From an uncultured Pseudoxanthomonas sp. (GTDB lineage Bacteria; Pseudomonadota; Gammaproteobacteria; Xanthomonadales; Xanthomonadaceae): a DNA stretch of 17,913 nucleotides. The notes beneath the pieces were generated by a model. It saw only the letters and a program-made list of their open reading frames with translations. It ran no database searches and was not told where the DNA came from. Of the stretch, positions 8,915 through 15,019 are shown one piece after another. Made by a program: the position numbers and the translations under genes. Numbering within the stretch: position 1 is the first letter of the stretch; each line of letters starts with the position of its first letter. The stretch lies in the NCBI RefSeq assembly GCF_946886695.1, contig NZ_CAMPJD010000064.1, forward strand, positions 1-17,913, written 5' to 3'.

Positions 8915-9195
8915 CGCCGCAGACCCTGGTGGTATACGCCGTGATCGGCTCGATGCATGTCGTCGGTGTCGCCATGCTGCTGGCGCTGTACCGGCTGGTC
9001 CGCGGGCCGAGCGTGCCGGACCGCATCCTCGCACTCGATACCTTGTACGTCTGCGCGATCGCGCAACTCATGCTGTTCGGCATGTACCTCGGCACGGCGG
9101 TCTATTTCGAGGCCGCGCTGATCATCGCCATGCTGGGCTTCGTCGGTACGGTGGTGTTGAGCAAATACGTGCTGCGCCGGGATGTCGTCGAATGA
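8911..9195 (+). CDS. mrpF: Mrp antiporter subunit F, 94 aa
   Basis: Small three-helix membrane subunit of the Mrp complex. The family signature RGPSVPDRILALDTL is at about residues 31-45 and includes the conserved Asp residues in the membrane-adjacent loop; helices lie at about 5-27, 45-65 and 68-88. The start at 8911 is set by the ATGA overlap with subunit E. The gene in turn overlaps subunit G by ATGA at 9192-9195. This tight coupling suggests matched synthesis of the small subunits. Confidence 0.94.
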   Translation: MTPQTLVVYAVIGSMHVVGVAMLLALYRLVRGPSVPDRILALDTLYVCAIAQLMLFGMYLGTAVYFEAALIIAMLGFVGTVVLSKYVLRRDVVE

Positions 9196-9563
9196 GCTGG
9201 GTCTTCGCCATCCTGCTGGTGATGTTGCTGGCCATCGGCAGCTCTTTCATCCTCGTCGGCTCCTTCAGCCTGGTGAAGCTGTCGGACTTCTTCAAGCGCC
9301 TGCATGGACCGACCAAGGCCAGCACGCTGGGCGTCGGCTGCGTGCTGATCGCCTCGGTCGGGTACCACGCTCTGGGTGGGACCGATCCGCAGCCGCGCGA
9401 ACTGCTGATTACCGCGTTCCTGTTCATCACTGCGCCGATCAGCGCACATCTGATGGCGAAGGCAGCGCTGTCGCTGCACATGGCCGAGCGTCCGCCGATG
9501 CCGGGCGGCGAGCCGTCGCAGCCTGTCGATGCCGTCGACGATCCCGCCGGCCGGGACGCCTGA
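9192..9563 (+). CDS. mrpG: Mrp antiporter subunit G, 123 aa
   Basis: Last recognised subunit of the Mrp antiporter. Three hydrophobic helices are visible (about 5-27, 43-62 and 73-93). The family signature KRLHGPTKASTLGVG is at about residues 36-50. A Pro-rich, acidic tail after about residue 97 (AERPPMPGGEPSQPVDAVDD) is probably disordered and cytoplasmic. The start overlaps the subunit F stop by 4 bases. The next gene begins 6 bases after this stop, so the transcript probably continues into it. Confidence 0.94.
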   Translation: MSWVFAILLVMLLAIGSSFILVGSFSLVKLSDFFKRLHGPTKASTLGVGCVLIASVGYHALGGTDPQPRELLITAFLFITAPISAHLMAKAALSLHMAERPPMPGGEPSQPVDAVDDPAGRDA

Positions 9564-9569
9564 CGCCGG

Positions 9570-10427
9570 ATGCGCACGGCCCTCGTCTTCGGCGCCAGCG
9601 GGCAGATCGGCGAAGCGTTGCTGGCGCGCCTCGATGGCGTGGGATGGCAGGTGTTCGCGGTATCGCGGACACCCAGGGTGGCTTCGTCGAACATCCGCTG
9701 GTTGACGGGTGAGTTCGCCGCCGTCGCTGGATTGCCGGCGACGGTCGACGTGATCTTCAGCACGGGCCCGCTGGATGGATTCGCGCAATGGTATGCACGC
9801 GGCCTCGTCGCTGCGCCGCGCGTGGTCGCGTTCGGATCCACCAGCCTGGACACCAAGCAGGCATCGGGCGATGCCTACGAGCGCGACATCGTCGCGCGTC
9901 TGCAGGCCGCAGAGCGGCTTGTCTTCGACACGGCTGGAACGAACGGCGCGGGGGCGACCATGCTGCGTCCAACCCTGGTCTACGGCGCGGGCCGCGACCA
10001 GACGCTGGCGCGGATCGCAGCGATGGCGCGGCGCATGGGATGCTTCGTGTTGCCGCGTGGCGCCACTGGGAAGCGCCAGCCCGTGCATGTCGACGACCTC
10101 GCGGCCGCGGCGCTCGCGGTCGTGGATGCTTCCACCACGCATGGGCGGGCGTATGCCTTGCCGGGGGGCGAGACGCTGGCGTACCGCGAGATGATCGCGC
10201 GCACGCTGGCGGCGCTGGATCCGCCGGCAAAACTGTGGGAAGTGCCGGTACCGATGTTCAAGGTGGCGCTGTCGCTGGCGCGCAGTGCCGGCATGATGCG
10301 AGCGCTTACCGACGATGCGGTCTCGCGCATGCGCGATGACCTGGTGTTCGATGCTTCGCCGGCAGAGCGCGATTTCGGCTATGCGCCGCGTTCTTTCATC
10401 ATGGACGTGCGGGCCGTCGGGCCGTAG
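9570..10427 (+). CDS. Atypical NAD(P)-binding epimerase/dehydratase-like protein, 285 aa
   Basis: A Rossmann-fold protein of the extended or atypical short-chain dehydrogenase type. The dinucleotide-binding GASGQIG is at residues 8-14. A 'substrate side' motif, MLRPTLVYGAGRDQT, lies at about 131-145, and KRQPVHVDDLA at about 168-178. The catalytic YxxxK of classical members is not seen: Tyr103 in DAYERDI has no Lys four residues on. It may therefore bind a nucleotide without classical dehydrogenase activity, or use another residue. The substrate is unknown. It begins 6 bases after mrpG on the same strand, so it is probably co-transcribed, although a link to ion transport is not evident. Its TAG stop is also the first part of a GTAG repeat, so its last residues (RAVGP) may be set by repeat insertion. 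Confidence 0.88.
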   Translation: MRTALVFGASGQIGEALLARLDGVGWQVFAVSRTPRVASSNIRWLTGEFAAVAGLPATVDVIFSTGPLDGFAQWYARGLVAAPRVVAFGSTSLDTKQASGDAYERDIVARLQAAERLVFDTAGTNGAGATMLRPTLVYGAGRDQTLARIAAMARRMGCFVLPRGATGKRQPVHVDDLAAAALAVVDASTTHGRAYALPGGETLAYREMIARTLAALDPPAKLWEVPVPMFKVALSLARSAGMMRALTDDAVSRMRDDLVFDASPAERDFGYAPRSFIMDVRAVGP

Positions 10428-10499
10428 AGCCGGGCTTGCTCCGCTGCTCTTGAAGTCGATGCGATGCCAGCCTCGGCATCAGCCGGGCAAGCCCGGCTC
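10424..10499. repeat. GTAG-type REP palindromic element (inverted pair)
   Basis: GTAG at 10424-10427 begins a perfect 13-base inverted repeat: GAGCCGGGCTTGC (10427-10439) and GCAAGCCCGGCTC (10487-10499). A second stem lies inside the loop, GATGCC (10463-10468) with GGCATC (10475-10480). The right arm is also self-complementary (AGCCGGG CAAG CCCGGCT, 10481-10498). GTAG-headed palindromes are the known REP class of Xanthomonadaceae (SMAG/GTAG repeats, mobilised by RAYT transposases). It fills the gap between two convergent genes and may act as a transcript end or RNA stabiliser. Confidence 0.8.
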
Positions 10500-10504
10500 C
10501 ACGC

Positions 10505-10984
10505 TCAGTACTTCCAGCCCATCTTCCGGTAGAACTTGCTGAGCACCCACACCGGGCCGATCAGCAGGTAGGTGAGGTCGGTCAGGAAGCTTGGCTTCTT
10601 GCCTTCGATCTTGTGGCCGACGAACTGCGCGATCCACGCGACCACGAACACGCCGAGCGCGAGGAAGAACAGGTTCTGCAGTCCCAGCAGGCTTTCCAGC
10701 CATCGCGTCAGCCAGGCCATGGCGATGAAGATCGCCAGCATGCCGAAGCCCAGCGGGCGCGAGAGTTTGTAGTAGTACATCCACGCGCCGAACATGGCCA
10801 GCGCTGCCCACATGCCGGACTTCACCCAGGTGCCGAACACCGGGATGCACCACAGCAGCGCGACCACGGTCCACAGGATCATGGGCACGGCGAAGACGTG
10901 GATCAGCTGGTTGGTGTCGTTCTGGTGGTCGCCGGAATAGCTGGCGAACCAGCGGTCCACCGGGCGTTGCGCGGTTGCGTTCAT
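10505..10984 (-). CDS. DUF962/Mpo1-like membrane protein, 159 aa
   Basis: A small membrane protein of the DUF962 family, whose yeast member Mpo1 (YGL010w) is an Fe(II)-dependent dioxygenase in alpha-oxidation of 2-hydroxy fatty acids. The family signatures are present: YSGDHQNDTNQLIHVFAVP at residues 16-34, with His20 and His29, and QFVGHKIEGKKPS near the C-terminus, with His124. These histidines are the likely metal ligands. Four hydrophobic helices lie between about 33 and 120. The length is similar to other bacterial members (about 150-190). The ATG at 10984 has GGGAGGG ahead on the minus strand. The bacterial substrate is not established, and function is transferred from family membership only. 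It is convergent with the dehydrogenase-like gene, and the REP lies between them. Confidence 0.9.
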   Translation of the reverse strand: MNATAQRPVDRWFASYSGDHQNDTNQLIHVFAVPMILWTVVALLWCIPVFGTWVKSGMWAALAMFGAWMYYYKLSRPLGFGMLAIFIAMAWLTRWLESLLGLQNLFFLALGVFVVAWIAQFVGHKIEGKKPSFLTDLTYLLIGPVWVLSKFYRKMGWKY

Positions 10985-11013
10985 TCATCCCTCCCGAGGG
11001 TGGCAATGCGGCA

Positions 11014-11030
11014 GGGTATGGAGCATACCC
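11014..11030 (-). promoter_or_regulatory. Hairpin with embedded -10-like TATGCT ahead of the DUF962 gene
   Basis: GGGTATG (11014-11020) pairs perfectly with CATACCC (11024-11030) around a 3-base loop. Read on the minus strand it contains TATGCT, a -10-like hexamer, about 35 bases before the ATG at 10984. A -35-like TCGGCA lies 18 bases further upstream (4 of 6 matches). It could be a promoter, an RNA leader hairpin or the 3' hairpin of the transporter gene upstream; the sequence does not decide. Confidence 0.35.
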
Positions 11031-11074
11031 CAGCCCGGCCGGGGTTGCCGAGCCGGTGGTCAGGTCCTGGCCGG

Positions 11075-11407
11075 TCAGTGCGCGGCGGCCTTCGAAAACA
11101 GCTGGATCACCGCCACGCCGGCCACGATCAGACCCATGCCCAGCACGGCGGGCAGGTCCAGCGGCTGCTTCAGCACCACCCATCCGATCAGGGCGATCAG
11201 CACGATGCCGGCGCCGGACCAGATCGCGTAGGCCACGCCGACCGGCACCGTCTTCAACGTGAGCGACAGGAAGTAGAACGCGATGCCATAACCCGCGGCG
11301 ACCAGCAGAGAGGGACCGGGCCGGGTGAAGCCTTCGGAGGCTTTCAGTGCGCTGGTGGCGATGACCTCGGCGGCGATGGCGAGGGCGAGGTAGACGTAGG
11401 CATTCAT
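11075..11407 (-). CDS. Small multidrug resistance efflux transporter, EmrE-like, 110 aa
   Basis: A proton-coupled exporter of the SMR family, four helices, working as a dimer in the inner membrane. The protein from the ATG at 11407 is 110 residues, the same as E. coli EmrE, and the critical residues fall at identical positions: Glu14 (AAEVIAT), Tyr40, Tyr60 and Trp63 (AYAIWSGAG). SEGFTRP also matches EmrE closely. The subfamily is therefore the EmrE/QacE drug type rather than the guanidinium (Gdx/SugE) type. The 23-residue upstream extension to 11476 has no family match and overlaps a hairpin; it is rejected. No strong Shine-Dalgarno is visible before 11407, and I saw no guanidine-riboswitch-like leader. 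Natural substrates are unknown. It lies 96 bases downstream of purC on the same strand. Confidence 0.94.
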   Translation of the reverse strand: MNAYVYLALAIAAEVIATSALKASEGFTRPGPSLLVAAGYGIAFYFLSLTLKTVPVGVAYAIWSGAGIVLIALIGWVVLKQPLDLPAVLGMGLIVAGVAVIQLFSKAAAH

Positions 11408-11460
11408 GTGCGTGTACCCAGGGAAGCGGGTGGCAAGCCTACTGCACGGGGCGCTGAACC

Positions 11461-11503
11461 CCGGCTTGCCCTGCATCGCTCGGATGCAGGGCGGGGAAGC
11501 CGG
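11461..11503 (-). repeat. Long stem-loop directly abutting the purC stop codon
   Basis: An inner perfect 9-base stem, CCCTGCATC (11469-11477) with GATGCAGGG (11483-11491), has a 5-base loop. An outer 7-base stem, CCGGCTT (11461-11467) with AAGCCGG (11497-11503), is separated from it by an asymmetric bulge. It ends at the base next to the purC stop (11504). No T-tract follows on the minus strand, so it is not a standard intrinsic terminator. It may be a dispersed repeat or an RNA-stabilising 3' end. Confidence 0.6.
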
Positions 11504-12430
11504 TCAGTCGACGATGATGCCGGCCAGCTTCTGCAGCGCCTCGGCGTACTTGGCGCGCGTGCGCTCGATGACCTCGGACGGCAACGACGGGCCGGGGGCC
11601 GTCTTGTTCCAGTCCAGCGTCTCCAGGTAGTCGCGCACGAACTGCTTGTCGTAGCTCGGCGGGCTGGTGCCGACTTCGTACTGGTCCGCAGGCCAGTAGC
11701 GAGAGGAATCCGGCGTCAGCATCTCGTCCATGATGTAGAGGCGGCCGTCTTCGTCCGTGCCGAACTCGAACTTGGTGTCGGCCAGCAGGATGCCGCGTTC
11801 GGCCGCGAAATCGGCGGCGAAGCGGTAGATGCGCAGGGTGGCGTCGCGCACGCGCTCGGCCAGTTCCGCGCCCACGGTCTTCACCATGGCGTCGAAGTCG
11901 ATGTTCTCGTCGTGGTCGCCGACGGCGGCCTTGGTCGACGGGGTGAAGATGGGTTCGGCCAGCTTCTCGGCCTGGCGCAGGCCGTCGGGCAGTTCGATGC
12001 CGCTGACCTTGCCGGTGCGCTGATAATCCTTCCAACCACTGCCGATCAGGTAGCCGCGCGCGATGGCTTCCACCGGCACGGGCTTGAGCTTCTTCGTCAC
12101 CACCGCGCGCTTGGCATAAAGCGAGGCATCGACACCGGCCGGCAGCACGCGGGCGACATCGATGCCGGTCAGGTGGTTCGGCATCAGGTGCGCGGTCTTC
12201 GCGAACCAGAAGTTGGAAATCTGGCAGAGCATCTCGCCCTTGCCGGGAATCGGGTCGGGCAGCACCACGTCGAACGCGGACAGGCGGTCGGTGGCCACCA
12301 TCAACAGGCAATCGCCGTCGGGCGCATCGGCGGGCAGGCGGTCGCGGGGCAGGTCGAACACGTCGCGGACCTTGCCGCGGTGGCGCAGGGTGAGGCCGGG
12401 CAGATCGGATTGAAGCAACGTCGTGGGCAC
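11504..12430 (-). CDS. purC: Phosphoribosylaminoimidazole-succinocarboxamide (SAICAR) synthase, 308 aa
   Basis: A cytosolic enzyme of purine synthesis that joins aspartate to CAIR using ATP. The start is a GTG at 12430, supported by AAGGAG five bases ahead on the minus strand (12436-12441) and by the family-like N-terminus [20 protein letters not shown]. The 156-codon in-frame extension upstream is antisense to the J-domain gene and is rejected. Motifs in order: HRGKVRDVF (nucleotide-binding region), [45 protein letters not shown] and [13 protein letters not shown]. At about 308 residues it belongs to the longer purC type rather than the about 237-residue E. coli type. It is divergent from the J-domain gene; the gap of about 200 bases presumably carries its promoter, but I see no convincing one. 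Confidence 0.96.
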   Translation of the reverse strand: MPTTLLQSDLPGLTLRHRGKVRDVFDLPRDRLPADAPDGDCLLMVATDRLSAFDVVLPDPIPGKGEMLCQISNFWFAKTAHLMPNHLTGIDVARVLPAGVDASLYAKRAVVTKKLKPVPVEAIARGYLIGSGWKDYQRTGKVSGIELPDGLRQAEKLAEPIFTPSTKAAVGDHDENIDFDAMVKTVGAELAERVRDATLRIYRFAADFAAERGILLADTKFEFGTDEDGRLYIMDEMLTPDSSRYWPADQYEVGTSPPSYDKQFVRDYLETLDWNKTAPGPSLPSEVIERTRAKYAEALQKLAGIIVD

Positions 12431-12594
12431 AAACACTCCTTGGGGAGTTCCGGAAACCAGCGAGGCGTACAGCGTCGTGGGGGCGTGCGGCAGGCCGTGC
12501 GCCCGTGCCCCGGGGTGGCCCATCACCCGCTGCTGCGGGGCCAGGTACCGGACCGGGCCGCGTAGTGTACGGCGCTTGGGGGCCGCGTGTGCCG

Positions 12595-12600
12595 TAAAAT
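12595..12600 (+). promoter_or_regulatory. Probable -10 element (TAAAAT) for the J-domain gene
   Basis: TAAAAT lies 29 bases before the ATG at 12629, a usual distance for a sigma-70 -10. No clear -35 lies at 16-18 bases. If real, it places the transcript start near 12607 and rules out the alternative GTG 12587 and ATG 12599 as start codons. Confidence 0.45.
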
Positions 12601-12628
12601 GGCCCACTTGCTGAAGAAGGCGGGCTGG

Positions 12629-12958
12629 ATGAAGCGCTGGTACGGGAAACTGCTGGGATTCGTGGCGGGTTGGCTGCTGATGCGCCATCCCCTGGGCGGC
12701 CTGGTGGGCCTGATCATCGGCCACGCCTTCGACGAGGACTGGTTCAAGCTCAGCCGCGACAACCCGTACCGCGTGCTCGGCCTGACCAGTGACGCGGACG
12801 ATGCCGAGATCGACCAGACCTACCGTCGGCTCATCTCCCAGTACCACCCCGACAAGATGGCGGGCGCCGCGGAAGACCTGCGCCGCCAGGCCGAACACAA
12901 AGCCGGCGAGATCAACGCCGCTTACGACCGCATCAAGACCCTGCGCAAGCGCAAGTGA
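12629..12958 (+). CDS. Membrane-anchored J-domain protein resembling a DjlA without its central domain, 109 aa
   Basis: A Hsp40-type co-chaperone expected to stimulate DnaK ATPase at the membrane. Residues 1-36 ([16 protein letters not shown], then [17 protein letters not shown]) align with the N-terminal anchor of DjlA (E. coli MQYWGKIIG, then LGLLIGHMFD). The J domain follows almost at once: NPYRVLGL at about residues 46-53, the catalytic HPD at 73-75 (QYHPDK), and the final helix [14 protein letters not shown]. The TerB-like domain that separates these parts in full DjlA (about 270 residues) is absent. The start 12629 is preferred over GTG 12587 or ATG 12599 because of the DjlA alignment, AAGAAGG at 12613-12619, and the -10-like TAAAAT at 12595. 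The stop overlaps a possible GTG of rpe, so the two genes are probably co-transcribed. Confidence 0.88.
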   Translation: MKRWYGKLLGFVAGWLLMRHPLGGLVGLIIGHAFDEDWFKLSRDNPYRVLGLTSDADDAEIDQTYRRLISQYHPDKMAGAAEDLRRQAEHKAGEINAAYDRIKTLRKRK

Positions 12959-12966
12959 GCCCCTCC

Positions 12967-13644
12967 ATGTCCAACTGCATCATCGCCCCGTCCATCCTGT
13001 CCGCCGACTTCGCCCGCCTGGGTGAGGAAGTCGACAACGTGCTCAAGGCCGGCGCCGACTGGGTGCACTTCGACGTGATGGACAACCACTACGTGCCCAA
13101 CCTGACCATCGGCCCGCTGGTATGCAGCGCGTTGCGCAAGCATGGCGTCACCGCGCCGATCGACGTGCACCTGATGGTGGAGCCGGTGGACCGCATCGTG
13201 CCGGATTTCGCCGAGGCCGGCGCCAGCATCATCAGCTTCCACCCGGAAGCCTCGAAGCACGTGCACCGTACGATCCAGCTGATCAAGTCGCTGGGCTGCA
13301 AGGCCGGCCTGGTGCTCAACCCCGGCACGCCGGTGGAAGTACTGGACTGGGTGCTCCCGGAACTCGACCTGGTGCTGCTGATGTCGGTGAACCCGGGCTT
13401 CGGTGGGCAGGCCTTCATTCCGTCGGCGCTGGACAAGCTGCGCGCCGTGCGCGCGATGATCGACAAGACCGGCAAGGACATCCGCCTGGAGATCGACGGC
13501 GGCGTGAAGGCCGACAACATCGGCCAGATCGCGGCGGCGGGCGCGGATGCCTTCGTGGCCGGTTCGGCGATCTTCAATGCGCCGGAATATGCGGACGTGA
13601 TCGGCCGCATGCGCGCCGCCGTCGCTGAGGCGCGCAGCGCCTGA
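12967..13644 (+). CDS. rpe: Ribulose-phosphate 3-epimerase, 225 aa
   Basis: A cytosolic TIM-barrel enzyme interconverting ribulose 5-phosphate and xylulose 5-phosphate in the pentose phosphate pathway. From the ATG at 12967 the length (225) and N-terminus ([17 protein letters not shown]) match E. coli Rpe. Metal ligands align: His34 and Asp36 ([14 protein letters not shown]), His68 (DVHLMV) and Asp177 ([20 protein letters not shown]). [13 protein letters not shown] and the phosphate-binding FVAGSAIF are also present. A GTG at 12955 would add four residues and overlap the J-domain stop; it is possible but less like the family. No strong Shine-Dalgarno precedes either start, so translational coupling to the upstream gene is likely. 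The stop is followed by an A-rich run. Confidence 0.97.
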   Translation: MSNCIIAPSILSADFARLGEEVDNVLKAGADWVHFDVMDNHYVPNLTIGPLVCSALRKHGVTAPIDVHLMVEPVDRIVPDFAEAGASIISFHPEASKHVHRTIQLIKSLGCKAGLVLNPGTPVEVLDWVLPELDLVLLMSVNPGFGGQAFIPSALDKLRAVRAMIDKTGKDIRLEIDGGVKADNIGQIAAAGADAFVAGSAIFNAPEYADVIGRMRAAVAEARSA

Positions 13645-13686
13645 AAAAAAAGAAAAAGCAGAAAGGCGATGGCCTGCGCCATCGCC
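13644..13686 (-). terminator. Hairpin plus T-tract oriented for minus-strand transcription
   Basis: GGCGATGGC (13665-13673) and GCCATCGCC (13678-13686) form a perfect 9-base stem with a CTGC loop. The flanking run A8-G-A5-GCAGAAA (13644-13664) lies on the 5' side on the plus strand, so the T-rich tail follows the hairpin only on the minus strand. On the plus strand the hairpin is followed by CCGGAAGATT, with no T-tract. It would stop transcripts coming leftward towards rpe, although no minus-strand gene is seen to its right in this window. Confidence 0.6.
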
Positions 13687-13787
13687 CCGGAAGATTGGAG
13701 GCTGATCCTGCCTCCGCCCGTCGTCCCTGCTATGGCCTTCAACGTTACGCGGGATCTGTGACGGGCAGATGACGATGGCTGGGCTGT

Positions 13788-13895
13788 TGTAGGAGCGACG
13801 TGAGTCGCGACCGCAGATCATCAGTTCCAGGGCTCTCGGGTTGACAGGTTCGGCGGCCGCCACAGCGTGCGGTCGCGACTCACGTCACTCCTACA
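13788..13895. repeat. Large inverted GTAG-type REP pair (BIME-like)
   Basis: Two 28-base arms, 13788-13815 and 13868-13895, are inverted copies differing at one base (C13796 against A13887). Each begins with TGTAGGAG and carries a GCGACGTGAGTCGC-like mini-hairpin (13795-13808 in the left arm). The 52-base loop holds a GCGGCCGC palindrome. The GTAG head and internal hairpin fit the REP class of Xanthomonadaceae and Pseudomonas. The element fills most of the rpe-to-lipid-kinase gap. The rest of this 291-base gap (13687-13787) contains no gene that I can support, only a loose GCCCGTC/GACGGGC inverted repeat (13716-13722, 13760-13766). Confidence 0.85.
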
Positions 13896-13905
13896 GGAGA
13901 GCGGC

Positions 13906-13911
13906 TATGCT
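13906..13911 (+). promoter_or_regulatory. Possible -10 element (TATGCT) for the lipid kinase gene
   Basis: TATGCT lies 25 bases before the ATG at 13936 and 10 bases after the right REP arm. A -35 at standard spacing would fall inside the REP arm (about 13882-13889) and is a poor match. Confidence 0.35.
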
Positions 13912-13935
13912 CGCGCGTCCCCCCAGGAACTTCCT

Positions 13936-14874
13936 ATGACCGCACCTCGCTGGCGCCTGATCCTCAACGGAAAATCCGCCGGCGACGACGACCTGCGCGA
14001 GGCCGTGCGCGTGATGCGCGAAGACGGTATCGCGCTCGACGTGCGGGTGACGTGGGAAGACGGTGATGCCGAGCGTTATGTCGCCGAGGCCATCACCGAC
14101 GGCGTGGATACCGTCATCGCCGCCGGTGGCGATGGCACGCTGAGCGAAGTGGCGACCATGCTCGCGCATCGCGACGAAGCCGCCGATGCGTTGCCGTCGC
14201 TCGGGCTGGTGCCGCTGGGCACGGCGAACGATTTCGCCGCGGCGGCCGGCATTCCGGGTGAGGCGCTGCCCGCACTGCGGTTGGTCCGAGACATCGCGGC
14301 GGTATCGATCGACCTGCTGCGCATCGACGCCGAAGACGGCGAGCACTGGTGCGCCAATCTCGCCAGTGGCGGCTTCGGCACGGAGGTCACCGTGGAGACC
14401 GACGAAGGCCTCAAGAAAATGCTCGGTGGCCTCGCCTACCTGGTCACCGGGATCGCCAAGCTGGGCCGCATCGAGCCGGTGACCGCGCGCGTGCGCGGTC
14501 GGGACTTCGACTGGCAGGGTGAGTTCATCGCCGTGGGCATCGGCAACGGACGCCAGGCGGGGGGCGGGCAGGCGCTGTGTCCGGACGCGCTGGTCGATGA
14601 TGGCGCGCTGGACCTGACCATCGTGCCGGAGTTGTCCGGCGAGGTGGCCGCCACCGTGGGCACGCTGGTGAAGGACGGCAAGCATGCCGCGCTGGACCGC
14701 GTCGCCACCCGCGCGCGCCTGCCCTGGGTCGAGCTGCAGGCCGAGCAACCGATGACCCTCAACCTCGACGGCGAGCCGGTAAAGTCGCGGCGGTTCCGCA
14801 TCGAATGCGTGCCGGGCCGCGTCCGCATGCACCTGCCCGCGGCCTGTCCGTTGCGTCTGCAACCAGACGCCTAG
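13936..14874 (+). CDS. yegS: YegS-like lipid kinase (diacylglycerol kinase catalytic domain), 312 aa
   Basis: A cytosolic or membrane-associated kinase that phosphorylates a lipid hydroxyl; E. coli YegS phosphorylates phosphatidylglycerol in vitro. The family motifs are present: [10 protein letters not shown] near the N-terminus, the nucleotide-binding [11 protein letters not shown] at about 63-73, [14 protein letters not shown] at about 93-106, and [24 protein letters not shown] and LNLDGEP lie in the C-terminal lipid-binding domain. The length is close to YegS (299). The start at 13936 is supported by AGGAA at 13925-13929 and the family N-terminus. The 23-codon extension to 13867 lies in the REP arm and is rejected. 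The gene ends 145 bases before trpE on the same strand. The true substrate in this organism is not known. Confidence 0.93.
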   Translation: MTAPRWRLILNGKSAGDDDLREAVRVMREDGIALDVRVTWEDGDAERYVAEAITDGVDTVIAAGGDGTLSEVATMLAHRDEAADALPSLGLVPLGTANDFAAAAGIPGEALPALRLVRDIAAVSIDLLRIDAEDGEHWCANLASGGFGTEVTVETDEGLKKMLGGLAYLVTGIAKLGRIEPVTARVRGRDFDWQGEFIAVGIGNGRQAGGGQALCPDALVDDGALDLTIVPELSGEVAATVGTLVKDGKHAALDRVATRARLPWVELQAEQPMTLNLDGEPVKSRRFRIECVPGRVRMHLPAACPLRLQPDA

Positions 14875-15019
14875 TGGCCGGCAGGTCGATGGGTCGGGTA
14901 AAGTAGGCCCGTGTCCCATCCCGCGCTCCCGCTTTCCAGAGATTCCGCACGCCATGGCTGGCGATGGTGGCCCGTTGCCGTCGCCCGCACCGTCACCGTG
15001 TCCCGGAAGGAAAGCCCGC

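Noticed and set aside
11408..11503. Guanidine riboswitch before the SMR transporter
   Set aside because: The protein is of EmrE drug type, not Gdx/SugE. The leader shows a simple stem-loop without the ACGR/GGN-type conserved loops.
12431..12898. N-terminal 156-codon extension of purC
   Set aside because: It lies antisense to the J-domain gene, and the GTG at 12430 has AAGGAG and gives the normal family N-terminus.
13841..13846. Perfect TTGACA -35 box inside the REP loop
   Set aside because: No -10-like hexamer lies 16-18 bases downstream (AGCGTG at 17). It is probably chance.
13867..13935. Upstream start for the lipid kinase at 13867
   Set aside because: The extension is encoded by the REP arm and does not resemble the family. 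ATG 13936 has its own ribosome site.
14875..15019. trp attenuator or leader peptide before trpE
   Set aside because: Short frames here (for example from 14889, Met-Gly-Arg-Val-Lys-stop) contain no Trp run, and no terminator hairpin with a T-tract is seen.
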